Program-made: the position numbers and the translations under genes
From: Pseudoteredinibacter isoporae
GTDB lineage: Bacteria; Pseudomonadota; Gammaproteobacteria; Pseudomonadales; Cellvibrionaceae
Assembly (NCBI RefSeq): GCF_011602085.1
Contig: NZ_JAAONY010000002.1
Coordinates: 124,001-188,000, forward strand
Direction: 5' to 3'
Length of the DNA stretch: 64,000 nt
Shown here: positions 52,942-61,913 of the stretch, in pieces
Numbering within the stretch: the stretch's first letter is position 1
Layout of the letters: each line of letters starts with the position of its first letter
Notes under the pieces: model-generated
Told to the model about the DNA's origin: nothing
The model's input: the letters and a program-made list of their open reading frames with translations, nothing else
Database searches by the model: none

Positions 52942-54477
52942 TCAGGCGGCCTGCTCTTTTGGCAGCTCGAACTCGAAACGAGTGCCTTGATTGATCTTGG
53001 ACTTGACTTGAATATTGGCTTCGTGGATATCCAGAATGCGCTTCACGATCGCCAAACCCAACCCTGTGGAGCTCACATCCTCACGGCTGCGGTCCGGATT
53101 GGCATAGAAACGGTCAAAGATATACGGCAGATCCTCTTCACTGATACCGCGACCGGTATCGCCCACTGTTACTTTGATCTTCTGGGCGCTGTTGGGATCG
53201 GCCACTATCCCCAGCTCGATCAAACCACCTTCCGGGGTATAGGCAATCGCATTGCGCAGCAGGTTTTCAAACACACGCTGCATCAGGCTGATATCCGCAA
53301 AAACCAGAGCGTTGTTCTGCTCATTGTGGATATCCAGCTTGATTTGCTTGGCTTCCAGCTCCAGTCGGAATTCCTGTGCCGTATCAAAAACCAGCTCCGC
53401 CAGGGAAAAGCGCTCAAAGTTAGGACGGGTGTGATTGGATTCCAGTTTGGATAACTCAAACAAATCGCCAATTAACTGCCCCAGACGACGTGAGCTTTTC
53501 ATCGCGGTATTCAGGTATTCCAGGCGCTCGGCCTCATTCAAGGTACCATTTTTAATCAGCAGGGTTTCCAGATAGCCCTGAATGGTTGCCAGCGGCGTAC
53601 GCAGGTCGTGAGAGACATTTGAAATCAATTCGCGTCGAGTGGCGTCAGCTTCACGCAATAGCTCAAACTGCTGCTTGATCTGCCCTGACATGGACTCAAA
53701 AGTCAGCTGTAACAATTCAATTTCATCTTTGGCCACCGCCTGCTGAATAGGATCGGTCGCCACCTGGGGCAACTCATGGCGGGCAAAGTTGTGCATCTTG
53801 TGGCTCAAGGCACTCAGTCGACGTACCAACAAACGGAAAACCAATAAACCCGTCAGTACCGCAACCAAAGTAATCAAAGCAATGGCGGTAAACACCATAG
53901 TACGGCTGTAACTGTCTTTCAGGCCGTCACCGATATTGTCATAGGCCTGACCACCAAGAATCACGTACAGATAGCCTTGCAACTGGCCATCATTTTCAAT
54001 GGCTGCGGCCGAAAAGACTTTCTCAACGTCAGGTTGCCGCGGGTCCTGCCCCCGTAATGGAAACTCTTCGGTTCCATCAATGAAAGCCTGAATCGGTTCA
54101 ATAGGCACTTGCTTGAGCAGAACGGATTCCGGCGGCAAATCATGGCCAATTATATGGCCGTGCACATCCAGCAAGTACACCTCAACCACCGGATTAACCA
54201 CCATGGCCACGTGGGCAACCTGCTTGATGGCTTCGGTGCTCGGGGTGTTGGATTCGTCCTGGATCAATTGGTATTCGCCATTCACGTATTTGGCGATATC
54301 GAAATTCAGCTTCTGTGTCAGCTCGTCATAGTAAACGCGCATCCAGGCCTGGCTGGCAACAAATACCCCGATACCCAAAGTCGCCACGATAAGCACCAGT
54401 GCCAAAGACAGCTTGGCGCTTAAGGTGCTAAAAATGCTGGAACGCATCAATTTTACGGATTGTTCTTCTTGATTCAT
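52942..54477 (-). CDS. Sensor histidine kinase, HAMP type
   Basis: A 511-residue membrane histidine kinase. Two membrane helices (about 22-45 and 195-218) flank a periplasmic domain of about 150 residues with DACHE/CACHE-like character (VVNPVVEVYLLDVHGHIIG). A HAMP linker follows, then the H-box ISNVSHDLRTPLATIQGYLE with the phosphorylated His290, and the ATPase domain (NLLRNAIAYTPEGGLIELGI, VGDTGRGISEEDLPYIFDRF, SSTGLGLAIVKRI). It follows the response regulator by 54 bp on the same strand and is surely its partner. ATG 54477 is preferred over an in-frame ATG at 54498 seven codons up. The signal sensed is unknown. Confidence 0.92.
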   Translation of the reverse strand: MNQEEQSVKLMRSSIFSTLSAKLSLALVLIVATLGIGVFVASQAWMRVYYDELTQKLNFDIAKYVNGEYQLIQDESNTPSTEAIKQVAHVAMVVNPVVEVYLLDVHGHIIGHDLPPESVLLKQVPIEPIQAFIDGTEEFPLRGQDPRQPDVEKVFSAAAIENDGQLQGYLYVILGGQAYDNIGDGLKDSYSRTMVFTAIALITLVAVLTGLLVFRLLVRRLSALSHKMHNFARHELPQVATDPIQQAVAKDEIELLQLTFESMSGQIKQQFELLREADATRRELISNVSHDLRTPLATIQGYLETLLIKNGTLNEAERLEYLNTAMKSSRRLGQLIGDLFELSKLESNHTRPNFERFSLAELVFDTAQEFRLELEAKQIKLDIHNEQNNALVFADISLMQRVFENLLRNAIAYTPEGGLIELGIVADPNSAQKIKVTVGDTGRGISEEDLPYIFDRFYANPDRSREDVSSTGLGLAIVKRILDIHEANIQVKSKINQGTRFEFELPKEQAA

Positions 54478-54531
54478 AAACTCTAAATGTCTTATCAAAG
54501 CCCGGAGGCTTGCTTTCTCGGTTACAACGGC

Positions 54532-55248
54532 TCAGGACGCTTGCAGGGCTTGCGCGTCCAACTTATAGCCCACACCCCATACCGTCACTATGATCTCGGG
54601 ATTATTGGGGTCTTTTTCTATTTTGGCCCGCAGGCGATTAATATGCGAATTCACGGTATGTTCGTAGCCATCGTGGCCATAGCCCCAAACGCTATCGAGC
54701 AGTTCCGAACGCCGGAAGACACGCCCCGGCTGAGCCGCAAAATGACGCAGCAAGTCGAATTCACGCGCTGTCAGATCGACCAACTCTTCACCCAGGCGAA
54801 CCTGATGCAGCTCATCGTTGATGGTCAAGCGACCGAGATCGATACTCTCGGTGACTTGCTGCTCTTTTGGCTCCAGCGCCTCAACACGGCGAAATACCGC
54901 CTTAATCCGGGCAATCAGCTCCATAACGCTGAAAGGTTTAGTGATGTAGTCATCAGCGCCAATGTCCAGACCCAATACTCGGTCCAACTCGCTGGAGCGC
55001 GATGTCAGCAACAAAATGGGGACAAAGGCTTCATTGCGGCGCACAGCACGACAGATTTCCAGGCCGGAAGGTCCCGGCAATTGAATGTCCAGAATCATCA
55101 GATCCCAGTCCATCGCACAGGCCATGCGCATACCCTCATGACCGTCGACGGCATGGGTGACTTCAGCGCCCAAATCGCCAAGATGCAAACGCACTAAATC
55201 CGCAATATCCTGCTGATCTTCAACAATGAGAATCTTTTTGTTTTCCAT
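54532..55248 (-). CDS. OmpR/PhoB-family response regulator
   Basis: A 238-residue regulator. Receiver domain 1-120 with the acidic pair in IVEDQQD, phosphoacceptor Asp54 in LMILDIQLPGPSG, LLTSRS and the Lys in DDYITKPFS. The C-terminal winged helix (about 130-230) has LTAREFDLLRHFAAQPGRVF, RSELLDSVWGYG and VNSHINRLRAKIEKDPNNPE. Its mate is the histidine kinase directly downstream. The ATG at 55248 matches family starts. Its targets are unknown; glcB lies 2.5 kb away, but nothing visible links it to this regulator. Confidence 0.94.
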   Translation of the reverse strand: MENKKILIVEDQQDIADLVRLHLGDLGAEVTHAVDGHEGMRMACAMDWDLMILDIQLPGPSGLEICRAVRRNEAFVPILLLTSRSSELDRVLGLDIGADDYITKPFSVMELIARIKAVFRRVEALEPKEQQVTESIDLGRLTINDELHQVRLGEELVDLTAREFDLLRHFAAQPGRVFRRSELLDSVWGYGHDGYEHTVNSHINRLRAKIEKDPNNPEIIVTVWGVGYKLDAQALQAS

Positions 55249-55550
55249 CGATTACTACCTTTTCTTCCAATTCAGCGCTCGTTTGCCCATTTTCTACCCA
55301 TGCAAGCGGCACTCACAATACATTCCCAGACACGAACGGCGTCGTGTTTACCCCTGGTTCAGGGCAGTTTGAAACAACTGCACCTCTTACGGCCAGCATA
55401 ATACAAAGCAACTATCACAGAGTTCTCACAACTTTGGGCTGAAACTGTCATTTTGTCCAGCAAATGGAGGGTTTAATAGAGAGGGATTGTGGAGATTTCG
55501 CCTAAGCTCTGAAATTCGCCGGCGAGTGTTCAAGGAACTCGTCCCGGGAA
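55249..55550. other. 302-bp gap upstream of the response-regulator gene
   Basis: Holds the promoter region for the two-component operon (minus strand). A small dyad ACACGA...TCGTGT lies at about 55330-55347. No gene or riboswitch was recognised, and I could not place a -35/-10 pair with confidence. Confidence 0.4.
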
Positions 55551-56468
55551 CTACATGATAGCCAGCAAGCGCCCTGCTTCCAGTTCCAGAATATCGAAAT
55601 ATTCGCAGGCCTGCTTACCTTCACTGTAATGCAGCAAAGACCAGTAATAGGATTGCAAAGCCAACAAAAAACGGGCAACGGGAAGCTCGCGAATCAAACG
55701 GCTAAAGTGTTCCGAATGAGCGTTATCCGGAATCGCCTTGGCACTGAGATAACAAGAATAAAAGGACTGCAATTGCTGTTCGTTCCATGCATAACTTTGC
55801 GCCAGACTGGCTATATCCAAAATGGCGGGCGTTATGGCTGTGTACTCCCAATCCAGAAAAAACACACGACCTTCATGAAACAAAATATTGTCACGATGCA
55901 AATCACTGTGACAAAGACATTGCGCTTCCGACATTCCCGGCCAGCACTTTTGTGCGAATTCCAAGGCGGAGTGAATCGTACTCGTCAGTTGAAGGCTTTG
56001 CCCTACTGAATTTTCCATCAATAATTTTTTATAAGTCGATGTGTGGTCGAAAATACAACGACCATGAACATGGAAAGGTAGCTCTTTATGAGGAACAGAA
56101 TGAAGCCTGGCCAACTGTTCAGCCAGCGAGCGTATGAACGCATCTGAATCATGTGCCGCAACGTCATCTGCACAATATCTACTGAGCATTACGCCCCGCT
56201 GCTTATCGACCCAAAGCAATTCGGGCGATAGGCCTATGTTTGCCGCCCATCCATAAAGTGTCTGTTCAAGATTTCTATTTACCCCCAGGCTTTGCGCATC
56301 AGCTTTGGCAATACGCAACACCAAGCTTGCCATTCCCTCAGCCGACAACAAAAAATTATCATTACTTTCACTGGGTAATACAGAAAACTCATAAGCCGCA
56401 TTGCACCAGGGTTCAGGCAATAAAGCCAACATTCGTTGGCGCTCAGCCAAGGAAAGCACCCTGCTCAT
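55551..56468 (-). CDS. Choline/thiamine-kinase-family phosphotransferase
   Basis: A 305-residue APH/choline-kinase fold enzyme. The catalytic Brenner motif is CHSDLHRDNILF (Asp189) and the metal-binding Asp is in FFLDWEYTAI (Asp206). In the TPP-controlled operon, the parsimonious role is to phosphorylate imported thiamine, trapping it (ThiK-like); direct phosphorylation to TMP is inferred. The ATG at 56468 is immediately adjacent to the pnuT stop (TAGATG), implying translational coupling. The riboswitch about 3.2 kb upstream reads through the whole four-gene unit. ThiN-type pyrophosphokinase is not seen here, so a further step to TPP would be supplied elsewhere. Confidence 0.8.
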   Translation of the reverse strand: MSRVLSLAERQRMLALLPEPWCNAAYEFSVLPSESNDNFLLSAEGMASLVLRIAKADAQSLGVNRNLEQTLYGWAANIGLSPELLWVDKQRGVMLSRYCADDVAAHDSDAFIRSLAEQLARLHSVPHKELPFHVHGRCIFDHTSTYKKLLMENSVGQSLQLTSTIHSALEFAQKCWPGMSEAQCLCHSDLHRDNILFHEGRVFFLDWEYTAITPAILDIASLAQSYAWNEQQLQSFYSCYLSAKAIPDNAHSEHFSRLIRELPVARFLLALQSYYWSLLHYSEGKQACEYFDILELEAGRLLAIM

Positions 56469-57098
56469 CTAAGCCGCCTGCAAACCAGCAGAAGCCTTGC
56501 TCTGCTGCATTTGCCTGCGCCAATGCCAGAAACCCATCACGACCATAATTTCGTATAGCACAAACAAAGCTGCGGTAAAAACCAGCCCGCGATCTAAATA
56601 AAGGTAAATGGAAATACCATCGATTACAAACCAATAGATCCAGTTTTCCAAAACCTTTCGGGCCACCATATACGTGGTAATCACAGCCCCCCAGGTTGTA
56701 AACGAATCCAGAAACGGCATGGCCGCTTGACTGAATTGTTGGAGTAAGGTTCCGCTCGCAACGCTTAGAACCAAAATCAGAGCAACTGCGATAAGGTGTT
56801 GGCGCCAAGTCCAGCAATGAATTTCAAGCGCCGCTGACTCATCTTTCGGTCGGCGCCACTGCCACCAACCGAACACAGCCATAAACAGATAGTAAATCTG
56901 CAAAGCCGATTCCATCAGCAGGCTGACCTTCCAGAAAATCACTGTATAGATGGCAGTACTGACAAAGGCAAAATACCAGCAACTGATTTTTTCCAACATG
57001 GCGAGTGCCAGATAAATCAATGCGCATACAACGGCAAGCAATTCCCAGGCAGCCATCCCCTGCACTTGTGACCACAAGGTGTTAATGAGTTCAGGCAT
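56469..57098 (-). CDS. pnuT: PnuC-family permease, probable thiamine transporter PnuT
   Basis: A 209-residue seven-helix permease of the PnuC family, which moves vitamins by facilitated diffusion and depends on intracellular phosphorylation for retention. Features: NTLWSQVQGMAAWELLAVVC, FVSTAIYTVIFWKVSLLMES, LQIYYLFMAVFGWWQWRRPK and WVIDG-like IYWFVIDGISIYLYLDRGLV. The W-rich core marks PnuC (nicotinamide riboside); members under TPP control take thiamine and are called PnuT. The TPP riboswitch and downstream kinase favour thiamine; this is context-based. It follows the DUF77 gene by 55 bp and abuts the kinase gene. Confidence 0.87.
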   Translation of the reverse strand: MPELINTLWSQVQGMAAWELLAVVCALIYLALAMLEKISCWYFAFVSTAIYTVIFWKVSLLMESALQIYYLFMAVFGWWQWRRPKDESAALEIHCWTWRQHLIAVALILVLSVASGTLLQQFSQAAMPFLDSFTTWGAVITTYMVARKVLENWIYWFVIDGISIYLYLDRGLVFTAALFVLYEIMVVMGFWHWRRQMQQSKASAGLQAA

Positions 57099-57153
57099 AG
57101 TTATTCAAACTCTTTACGACAATCGGCAAATTCTTAAGCGCCAGCAGTATTAC

Positions 57154-57429
57154 CTAACCGCCGAACGGGCCCTTGTCCCAGGCCTCATTGACATCACGAC
57201 CAATAAACTTCGCAACAAACACGACCTGCCCATAGGTTTCAAAAGAACGTTTCATTTCTGCTTGAACGGCCGCCATGACCACATCAAAATCACCGGTCAG
57301 CAAGGTGGCAGTATGACCGGTTTCCACACGAACACCGGCATGGCTTTCAAAGCCTGCAATCACTTCTTTGATCGGGGGGATATATTGATCTTTGAGGGGG
57401 TACAAGCTGATGTCTACAGTGAGTTTCAT
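57154..57429 (-). CDS. Thiamine-binding protein, DUF77/MTH1187/YkoF type
   Basis: A 91-residue protein of the DUF77 family (ferredoxin-like fold). MKLTVDISLYPLKDQYIPPI and GFESHAGVRVETGHTATLLT are its hallmarks; the latter segment resembles the ligand-binding part of YkoF, which binds thiamine. It has no signal peptide, so it should be cytoplasmic. I choose ATG 57429 with GGAG 5-6 nt upstream; an in-frame ATG at 57450 adds seven residues. Placed between the outer-membrane receptor and the permease, it may buffer or deliver thiamine to the kinase. Its binding residues have not been checked against a structure. Confidence 0.85.
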   Translation of the reverse strand: MKLTVDISLYPLKDQYIPPIKEVIAGFESHAGVRVETGHTATLLTGDFDVVMAAVQAEMKRSFETYGQVVFVAKFIGRDVNEAWDKGPFGG

Positions 57430-57490
57430 AGCCACTCCTTTTTTGAACACAACGCCAGCCCAATTGCAGGCACTGTGTCAGTTTTATCGA

Positions 57491-59548
57491 TTAAAAGCGG
57501 TACTCGCCGCTGACACCAATTTGGCGAGGTGCGGCAAACTGGAAGTATTCGGCTCCAGCATAACCGTTGCGAGGGTCATTGCCAAAGCTGAAACCACGGG
57601 TGCGAACATCTTCATCACCCAGGTTTTTCCCCCAAAGGCTGAGTTCCCAATCCATATGGCGATAGCCCAGCTTGGCATTGAGAAGAACAAAGGCTTCGGA
57701 CTGGGCATTGTGACTGTCCGAGAAAAAGAACTCATCCTTGGCCTGTACATCCGCACTGGTAAACCAGCCCTGCCCCAGATCAAGATTAAAACCCAGCGCC
57801 GCCTGATACGTTGGCGCATGGGCCACCTCGCCACCATTGCGCGTCAGGGAGGTATCGTTCAACTCAGTTTCCAATAAACCGAGATTGGCAAAGGCGTTCA
57901 GGGATTCATTGAGCTGCCACTGACTGCTCAGTTCCAGCCCGTAGCTTTCACCCTCTGCAGAGTTGTCGATAAAGTCAACAAATTCGGTACTGCCATCAGG
58001 ACGCGGAACCGCATTGGAACTCTTGATTTGTACATCTTCACGATCTTGATAAAAGAAAGCCAGTTGCACACTGCTGGATTCACCAGCGAACTTGTAGCCC
58101 AACTCATAGTTCCACAAAACCTCGGTATCAAAACTCCGGAATTGCGCTGGCAGAGTGCCATCCGTATTAAAGCCGCCAGATTTATAGCCCCGGGAAACCA
58201 GAGCATAGGTGCTGCCGTTATCACTGTGGTGATAGCTCAAGGAAACTTTACCGCCCCATAAATTTTCATCGGAACTGGCATTCACTTGATTGCTATCGTT
58301 GTAGCGATTGCGATGCTTTTCAAAACGGGCGCCAACACTCAAGTAAAGATCATCGCTGAGATCACTGTCGAGTTGACCATAAATGGCTTGGCGCTCAGTT
58401 GAAAAATCACTGAGAAAATCGTTGCTCAAATAGGTGTATTGGCGACGCAGGCTTTCATCCTGATCAAAGGCATACACGCCGATCAGCCAATCGCTGCTGC
58501 CATTAAGAACACGGCCCTGCTCTGAGGACATTAGACGGATATCGGCCGTTTTATTGTCGCGCTGGCGAATATAATTGTCTGTAGAAGAATAACCCTCGGG
58601 ATGAATGCCCACAAAGGTCCAGTCTTCATCATAACCATATTCCATGTCTGAATCGGCAATGCTCACGCTACCATCCAGAACCGTCGTCTCGGAAAATTGC
58701 CAGTTTAGCTGAGCGGAGACCGCCTTGGTTTCCTGACGGTCGTGGCCAGGCTCATCCGATAGAGTATTGCGGCTATTGTCGAGGGTGAAGTGATCGTAAC
58801 CGTTGTCCACATCAACATAGAGAGCTGTCAAATCCAAACGAAGTTCGTCGCTTGGTGTAATGCGCAGTTTTGCGCGCACCGTTTTTTCATCGATATCCGC
58901 CGTGTCGTCACGCCCCAGGTGGCGGTTTTCCATATAACCATCACTTTCTTCATCCTGGGCAGCAATGCGATAACTGACAGTATCGCTAATAGGCCCGGAC
59001 ATAACCGCCGCCAATTGGCGAGTGTTAAATTCCGCCACACTGGCTTTCAGGCGACCGGTGAATTCTTCGGTCGGCTCCTGGCTTTTAATATTGATCAAAC
59101 CTGCCAGAGCATTGGCACCATAGAGGGTTCCCTGTGGTCCACGCAAGACCTCAACTTGCTCGGTATCGAGCAAAGTCGCAGCACCGGCAATGCCACTCAT
59201 ATCAACACCATCAACCAGTACACCTACTGAGGGATTTACAGGCTCGACAAACTGGGAACGCTCACCGATACCACGAATCTGGAAAAAGCGACCACGGGAG
59301 GCTCCCGAGGAGTAATTTACATTAGGGATGGAATTGAGCAGGGATTCAATATGACGCGCTTCCTGCAATTCAATTTGATCATGACCAATAACATCAACAC
59401 TGGCCGCCATTTCACTCAGCTTGCTGTCGCGAAAATCGGCAGTCACCAAAACTTCTTCAAGTTCTTTTTCAGCAAAAAGAAAAGAGGAATTTGCACACAG
59501 GCAAGCAAGTACCAGAGGTTTTATTGGGGTTTTAGCGTTAAGCGCCAT
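57491..59548 (-). CDS. TonB-dependent receptor for thiamine (TPP riboswitch-controlled)
   Basis: A 685-residue TonB-dependent outer-membrane receptor. Signal peptide about 1-26 (PLVLACLCANSSFLFAE). TonB-box region ELEEVLVTADFRDS, plug with IESLLNSIPNVNYSSG, FFQIRGIGERSQFV, SVGVLVDGVDMSGIAGAATL and VEVLRGPQGTLYGANALAGL, then a 22-strand barrel ending SGEYRF. A TPP aptamer directly upstream makes thiamine or a thiamine precursor the expected ligand; such receptors (OMR-type) under TPP control are known in several gammaproteobacteria. ATG 59548 has GGAGAC 5 nt upstream, which is the sequence masked by the predicted hairpin. It opens the four-gene operon. Confidence 0.93.
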   Translation of the reverse strand: MALNAKTPIKPLVLACLCANSSFLFAEKELEEVLVTADFRDSKLSEMAASVDVIGHDQIELQEARHIESLLNSIPNVNYSSGASRGRFFQIRGIGERSQFVEPVNPSVGVLVDGVDMSGIAGAATLLDTEQVEVLRGPQGTLYGANALAGLINIKSQEPTEEFTGRLKASVAEFNTRQLAAVMSGPISDTVSYRIAAQDEESDGYMENRHLGRDDTADIDEKTVRAKLRITPSDELRLDLTALYVDVDNGYDHFTLDNSRNTLSDEPGHDRQETKAVSAQLNWQFSETTVLDGSVSIADSDMEYGYDEDWTFVGIHPEGYSSTDNYIRQRDNKTADIRLMSSEQGRVLNGSSDWLIGVYAFDQDESLRRQYTYLSNDFLSDFSTERQAIYGQLDSDLSDDLYLSVGARFEKHRNRYNDSNQVNASSDENLWGGKVSLSYHHSDNGSTYALVSRGYKSGGFNTDGTLPAQFRSFDTEVLWNYELGYKFAGESSSVQLAFFYQDREDVQIKSSNAVPRPDGSTEFVDFIDNSAEGESYGLELSSQWQLNESLNAFANLGLLETELNDTSLTRNGGEVAHAPTYQAALGFNLDLGQGWFTSADVQAKDEFFFSDSHNAQSEAFVLLNAKLGYRHMDWELSLWGKNLGDEDVRTRGFSFGNDPRNGYAGAEYFQFAAPRQIGVSGEYRF

Positions 59549-59553
59549 TTCAA

Positions 59554-59589
59554 GTCTCCATTACCGAAACATCGGTGTAAAAGGGAGAC
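59554..59589 (-). promoter_or_regulatory. Shine-Dalgarno-sequestering hairpin (riboswitch expression platform)
   Basis: GTCTCC pairs perfectly with GGAGAC, the ribosome site of the receptor gene, and inside it TTAC-(AC)-CG pairs with CGGTAA around the loop ATGTTT. The stem would hide the ribosome site, consistent with translational shut-off when TPP binds the aptamer 57 nt upstream. Confidence 0.65.
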
Positions 59590-59645
59590 CCGGTTTGCTG
59601 CGGGGTAATACGATGGTTAAAAACTGACAGGCGCCAGTATGGCCT

Positions 59646-59781
59646 TCCTATTCCTACGCCGGCATTGTCCGGATCAGGTTCAAAGGGTTTGTCCAGTTCG
59701 ACAATGCAGGTTTAAGTAATCCTGGCTGCGAGTGACATCTCAGGCTCTGGGGATTTAATAATCAGAGCCACCCCTTAGGAT
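59646..59781 (-). ncRNA. TPP riboswitch (THI element)
   Basis: On the minus strand the THI-box elements occur in order: the 5' AAGGGGTG, the core CAGAGCCTGAGATG (the invariant CTGAGA pyrimidine-binding segment) and ACCCTTTGAACCTGATCCGG followed by ACAATGCCGGCGTAGGAATAGG. A P1 stem CCTA/TAGG closes it. P3 is variable in length here. The element binds thiamine pyrophosphate and sits about 100 nt upstream of a thiamine-uptake operon start codon. Boundaries are approximate. Confidence 0.95.
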
Positions 59782-59883
59782 GCGTAAAGCAGGCGTATTT
59801 TAAAGAATTTCGGGCAAAAAGTCACTTTTGTAACGTCCTTGCCCAATTTTGCCATTGCCAAATGAAGAAGGCTCCGGTGAAAT

Positions 59884-61875
59884 TTACAGCTGTGCTTTCA
59901 GACGCTGAATATCGTCTCGCAATCTCGCGGCATCTTCAAACTCAAGATCTTTCGCGTGCTGCATCATCTTCTCTTCCAGCTCTTTAATCAACTGCCAAGG
60001 ATCTTCACCTTTTTCCAACTGATAGCGACTGGATTTTTCAGCAACCCGATCACGCTTCTTGGCACGTCCCGGCACATGGGCACCTTCAAGAATATCGGCG
60101 ATGTTCTTGACGATACCTTTAGGTTGAATGCCCAGCTTTTCATTGTGAGCAATCTGTTTGTCACGACGGCGCTCAGTCTCATCCATTGCACGCTGCATGG
60201 AACCGGTAATGCGATCGGCATACAGAATCGCCTTACCATTCACATTTCGAGCCGCACGGCCAATGGTTTGGATCAGCGAACGGTCGGAACGCAAAAAACC
60301 TTCCTTATCTGCATCAAGTATGGCAACCAGAGACACCTCGGGCATATCCAGGCCTTCCCGCAACAGATTGATGCCGACCAGTACATCAAATTCGCCCAAA
60401 CGGAGGTCGCGAATAATTTCTACCCGTTCGACCGTATCGATGTCAGAATGCAGATAGCGTACGCGAACATCGTGCTCTTCCAAATACTCGGTGAGATCTT
60501 CCGCCATGCGCTTGGTCAACGTGGTGATCAGCACGCGCTCATCACCCTGGGTTACCCGCTTGATCTCACCCAGCACGTCGTCCACTTGATTCAGCGCCGG
60601 GCGCACTTCCAGAATGGGGTCCAGCAAGCCGGTTGGACGTACCACCTGTTCGACCACCTGCCCGGCATATTCCTCTTCATACTTACCGGGGGTTGCCGAT
60701 ACAAAAATGGTTTGCGGCGAAGCGCTTTCCCACTCTTCAAATCGCATTGGACGATTATCCAGCGCCGAAGGCAAACGGAAACCATACTCCACCAATGTTT
60801 CTTTTCTTGATCGGTCGCCCTTGTACATGGCACCAATCTGAGGAACCGTTACATGGGATTCATCAATCACCAACAAGGCATCGTCAGGAAGATAATCAAA
60901 CAGTGTTGGCGGTGGCTCGCCCGGTGGGCGACCAGAAAGGTAACGTGAGTAGTTTTCAATACCGGTGCAGTAACCTAACTCCTGCATCATTTCCACATCG
61001 TACTTTACGCGTTGCTCCAACCGTTGGGCTTCAACCAACTTGCCATTTTCGCGCAACTGGCTTAATCGCTCAGCCGATTCCACCTTGATTGACTCTACCG
61101 CATCCAAAATCCGCTGGCGCGGTGTCACATAGTGAGACTTCGGATACACAGTGAAGCGAGGTACTTTAGAAAGAATTTCGCCAGTCAAAGGATCAAACAA
61201 AGACAGTTGTTCAACTTCAGAATCAAAAAGCTCTACACGCAGGGCTTCGCGATCCGAATCCGCAGGATAGATATCAATGACGTCACCACGAACTCGATAA
61301 GTTGCCCGGCGAAAGTCTGCGTCGTTGCGAGTGTATTGCAGTTCAGCCAATTTGCGTAAAACTTCGCGCTGATCGATTTCTGCACCACGGGTCAGATGCA
61401 GAACCATTTTCAAATAAGCATCAGGATCACCCAAACCATAAATGGCCGATACAGTCGCGACAATAACCGCATCACTGCGTTCCATTAAAGCTTTCGTTGC
61501 CGACAAACGCATTTGTTCAATGTGTTCGTTAACCGAAGCGTCTTTCTCAATAAAGGTATCCGAGGACGGGACATAAGCTTCAGGCTGATAGTAATCGTAA
61601 TAGGAAACAAAATACTCAACCGCATTGTTCGGAAAGAACTCCTTCAATTCACCATACAGCTGGGCAGCCAGAGTCTTATTGTGCGCCATGATCATGGTCG
61701 GCTTACCCAGGCGCTCAATCACATTTGCGATGGTAAAGGTTTTACCCGAACCGGTAACACCTAATAGAGTCTGGTGTGATAGGCCATCTTCTACGCCCTG
61801 CACCAGACCCGCAATGGCGGTAGGCTGATCGCCAGCCGGCTCATAATCGGATTCAATCTGAAACTCTTTTGCCAT
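59884..61875 (-). CDS. uvrB: Excinuclease ABC subunit B
   Basis: A 663-residue nucleotide-excision-repair helicase-like subunit that verifies damage and loads UvrC. Motifs: [16 protein letters not shown] (Walker A), [20 protein letters not shown] (beta-hairpin), [40 protein letters not shown], and the C-terminal UVR motif [20 protein letters not shown]. Length is standard. It lies between the thiamine operon and rlmKL on the same strand; the 102 bp before the riboswitch separate them. Confidence 0.97.
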   Translation of the reverse strand: MAKEFQIESDYEPAGDQPTAIAGLVQGVEDGLSHQTLLGVTGSGKTFTIANVIERLGKPTMIMAHNKTLAAQLYGELKEFFPNNAVEYFVSYYDYYQPEAYVPSSDTFIEKDASVNEHIEQMRLSATKALMERSDAVIVATVSAIYGLGDPDAYLKMVLHLTRGAEIDQREVLRKLAELQYTRNDADFRRATYRVRGDVIDIYPADSDREALRVELFDSEVEQLSLFDPLTGEILSKVPRFTVYPKSHYVTPRQRILDAVESIKVESAERLSQLRENGKLVEAQRLEQRVKYDVEMMQELGYCTGIENYSRYLSGRPPGEPPPTLFDYLPDDALLVIDESHVTVPQIGAMYKGDRSRKETLVEYGFRLPSALDNRPMRFEEWESASPQTIFVSATPGKYEEEYAGQVVEQVVRPTGLLDPILEVRPALNQVDDVLGEIKRVTQGDERVLITTLTKRMAEDLTEYLEEHDVRVRYLHSDIDTVERVEIIRDLRLGEFDVLVGINLLREGLDMPEVSLVAILDADKEGFLRSDRSLIQTIGRAARNVNGKAILYADRITGSMQRAMDETERRRDKQIAHNEKLGIQPKGIVKNIADILEGAHVPGRAKKRDRVAEKSSRYQLEKGEDPWQLIKELEEKMMQHAKDLEFEDAARLRDDIQRLKAQL

Positions 61876-61913
61876 ATAAAAGGTTCTACTTAATCTGTAT
61901 TACTGATCCTGAA

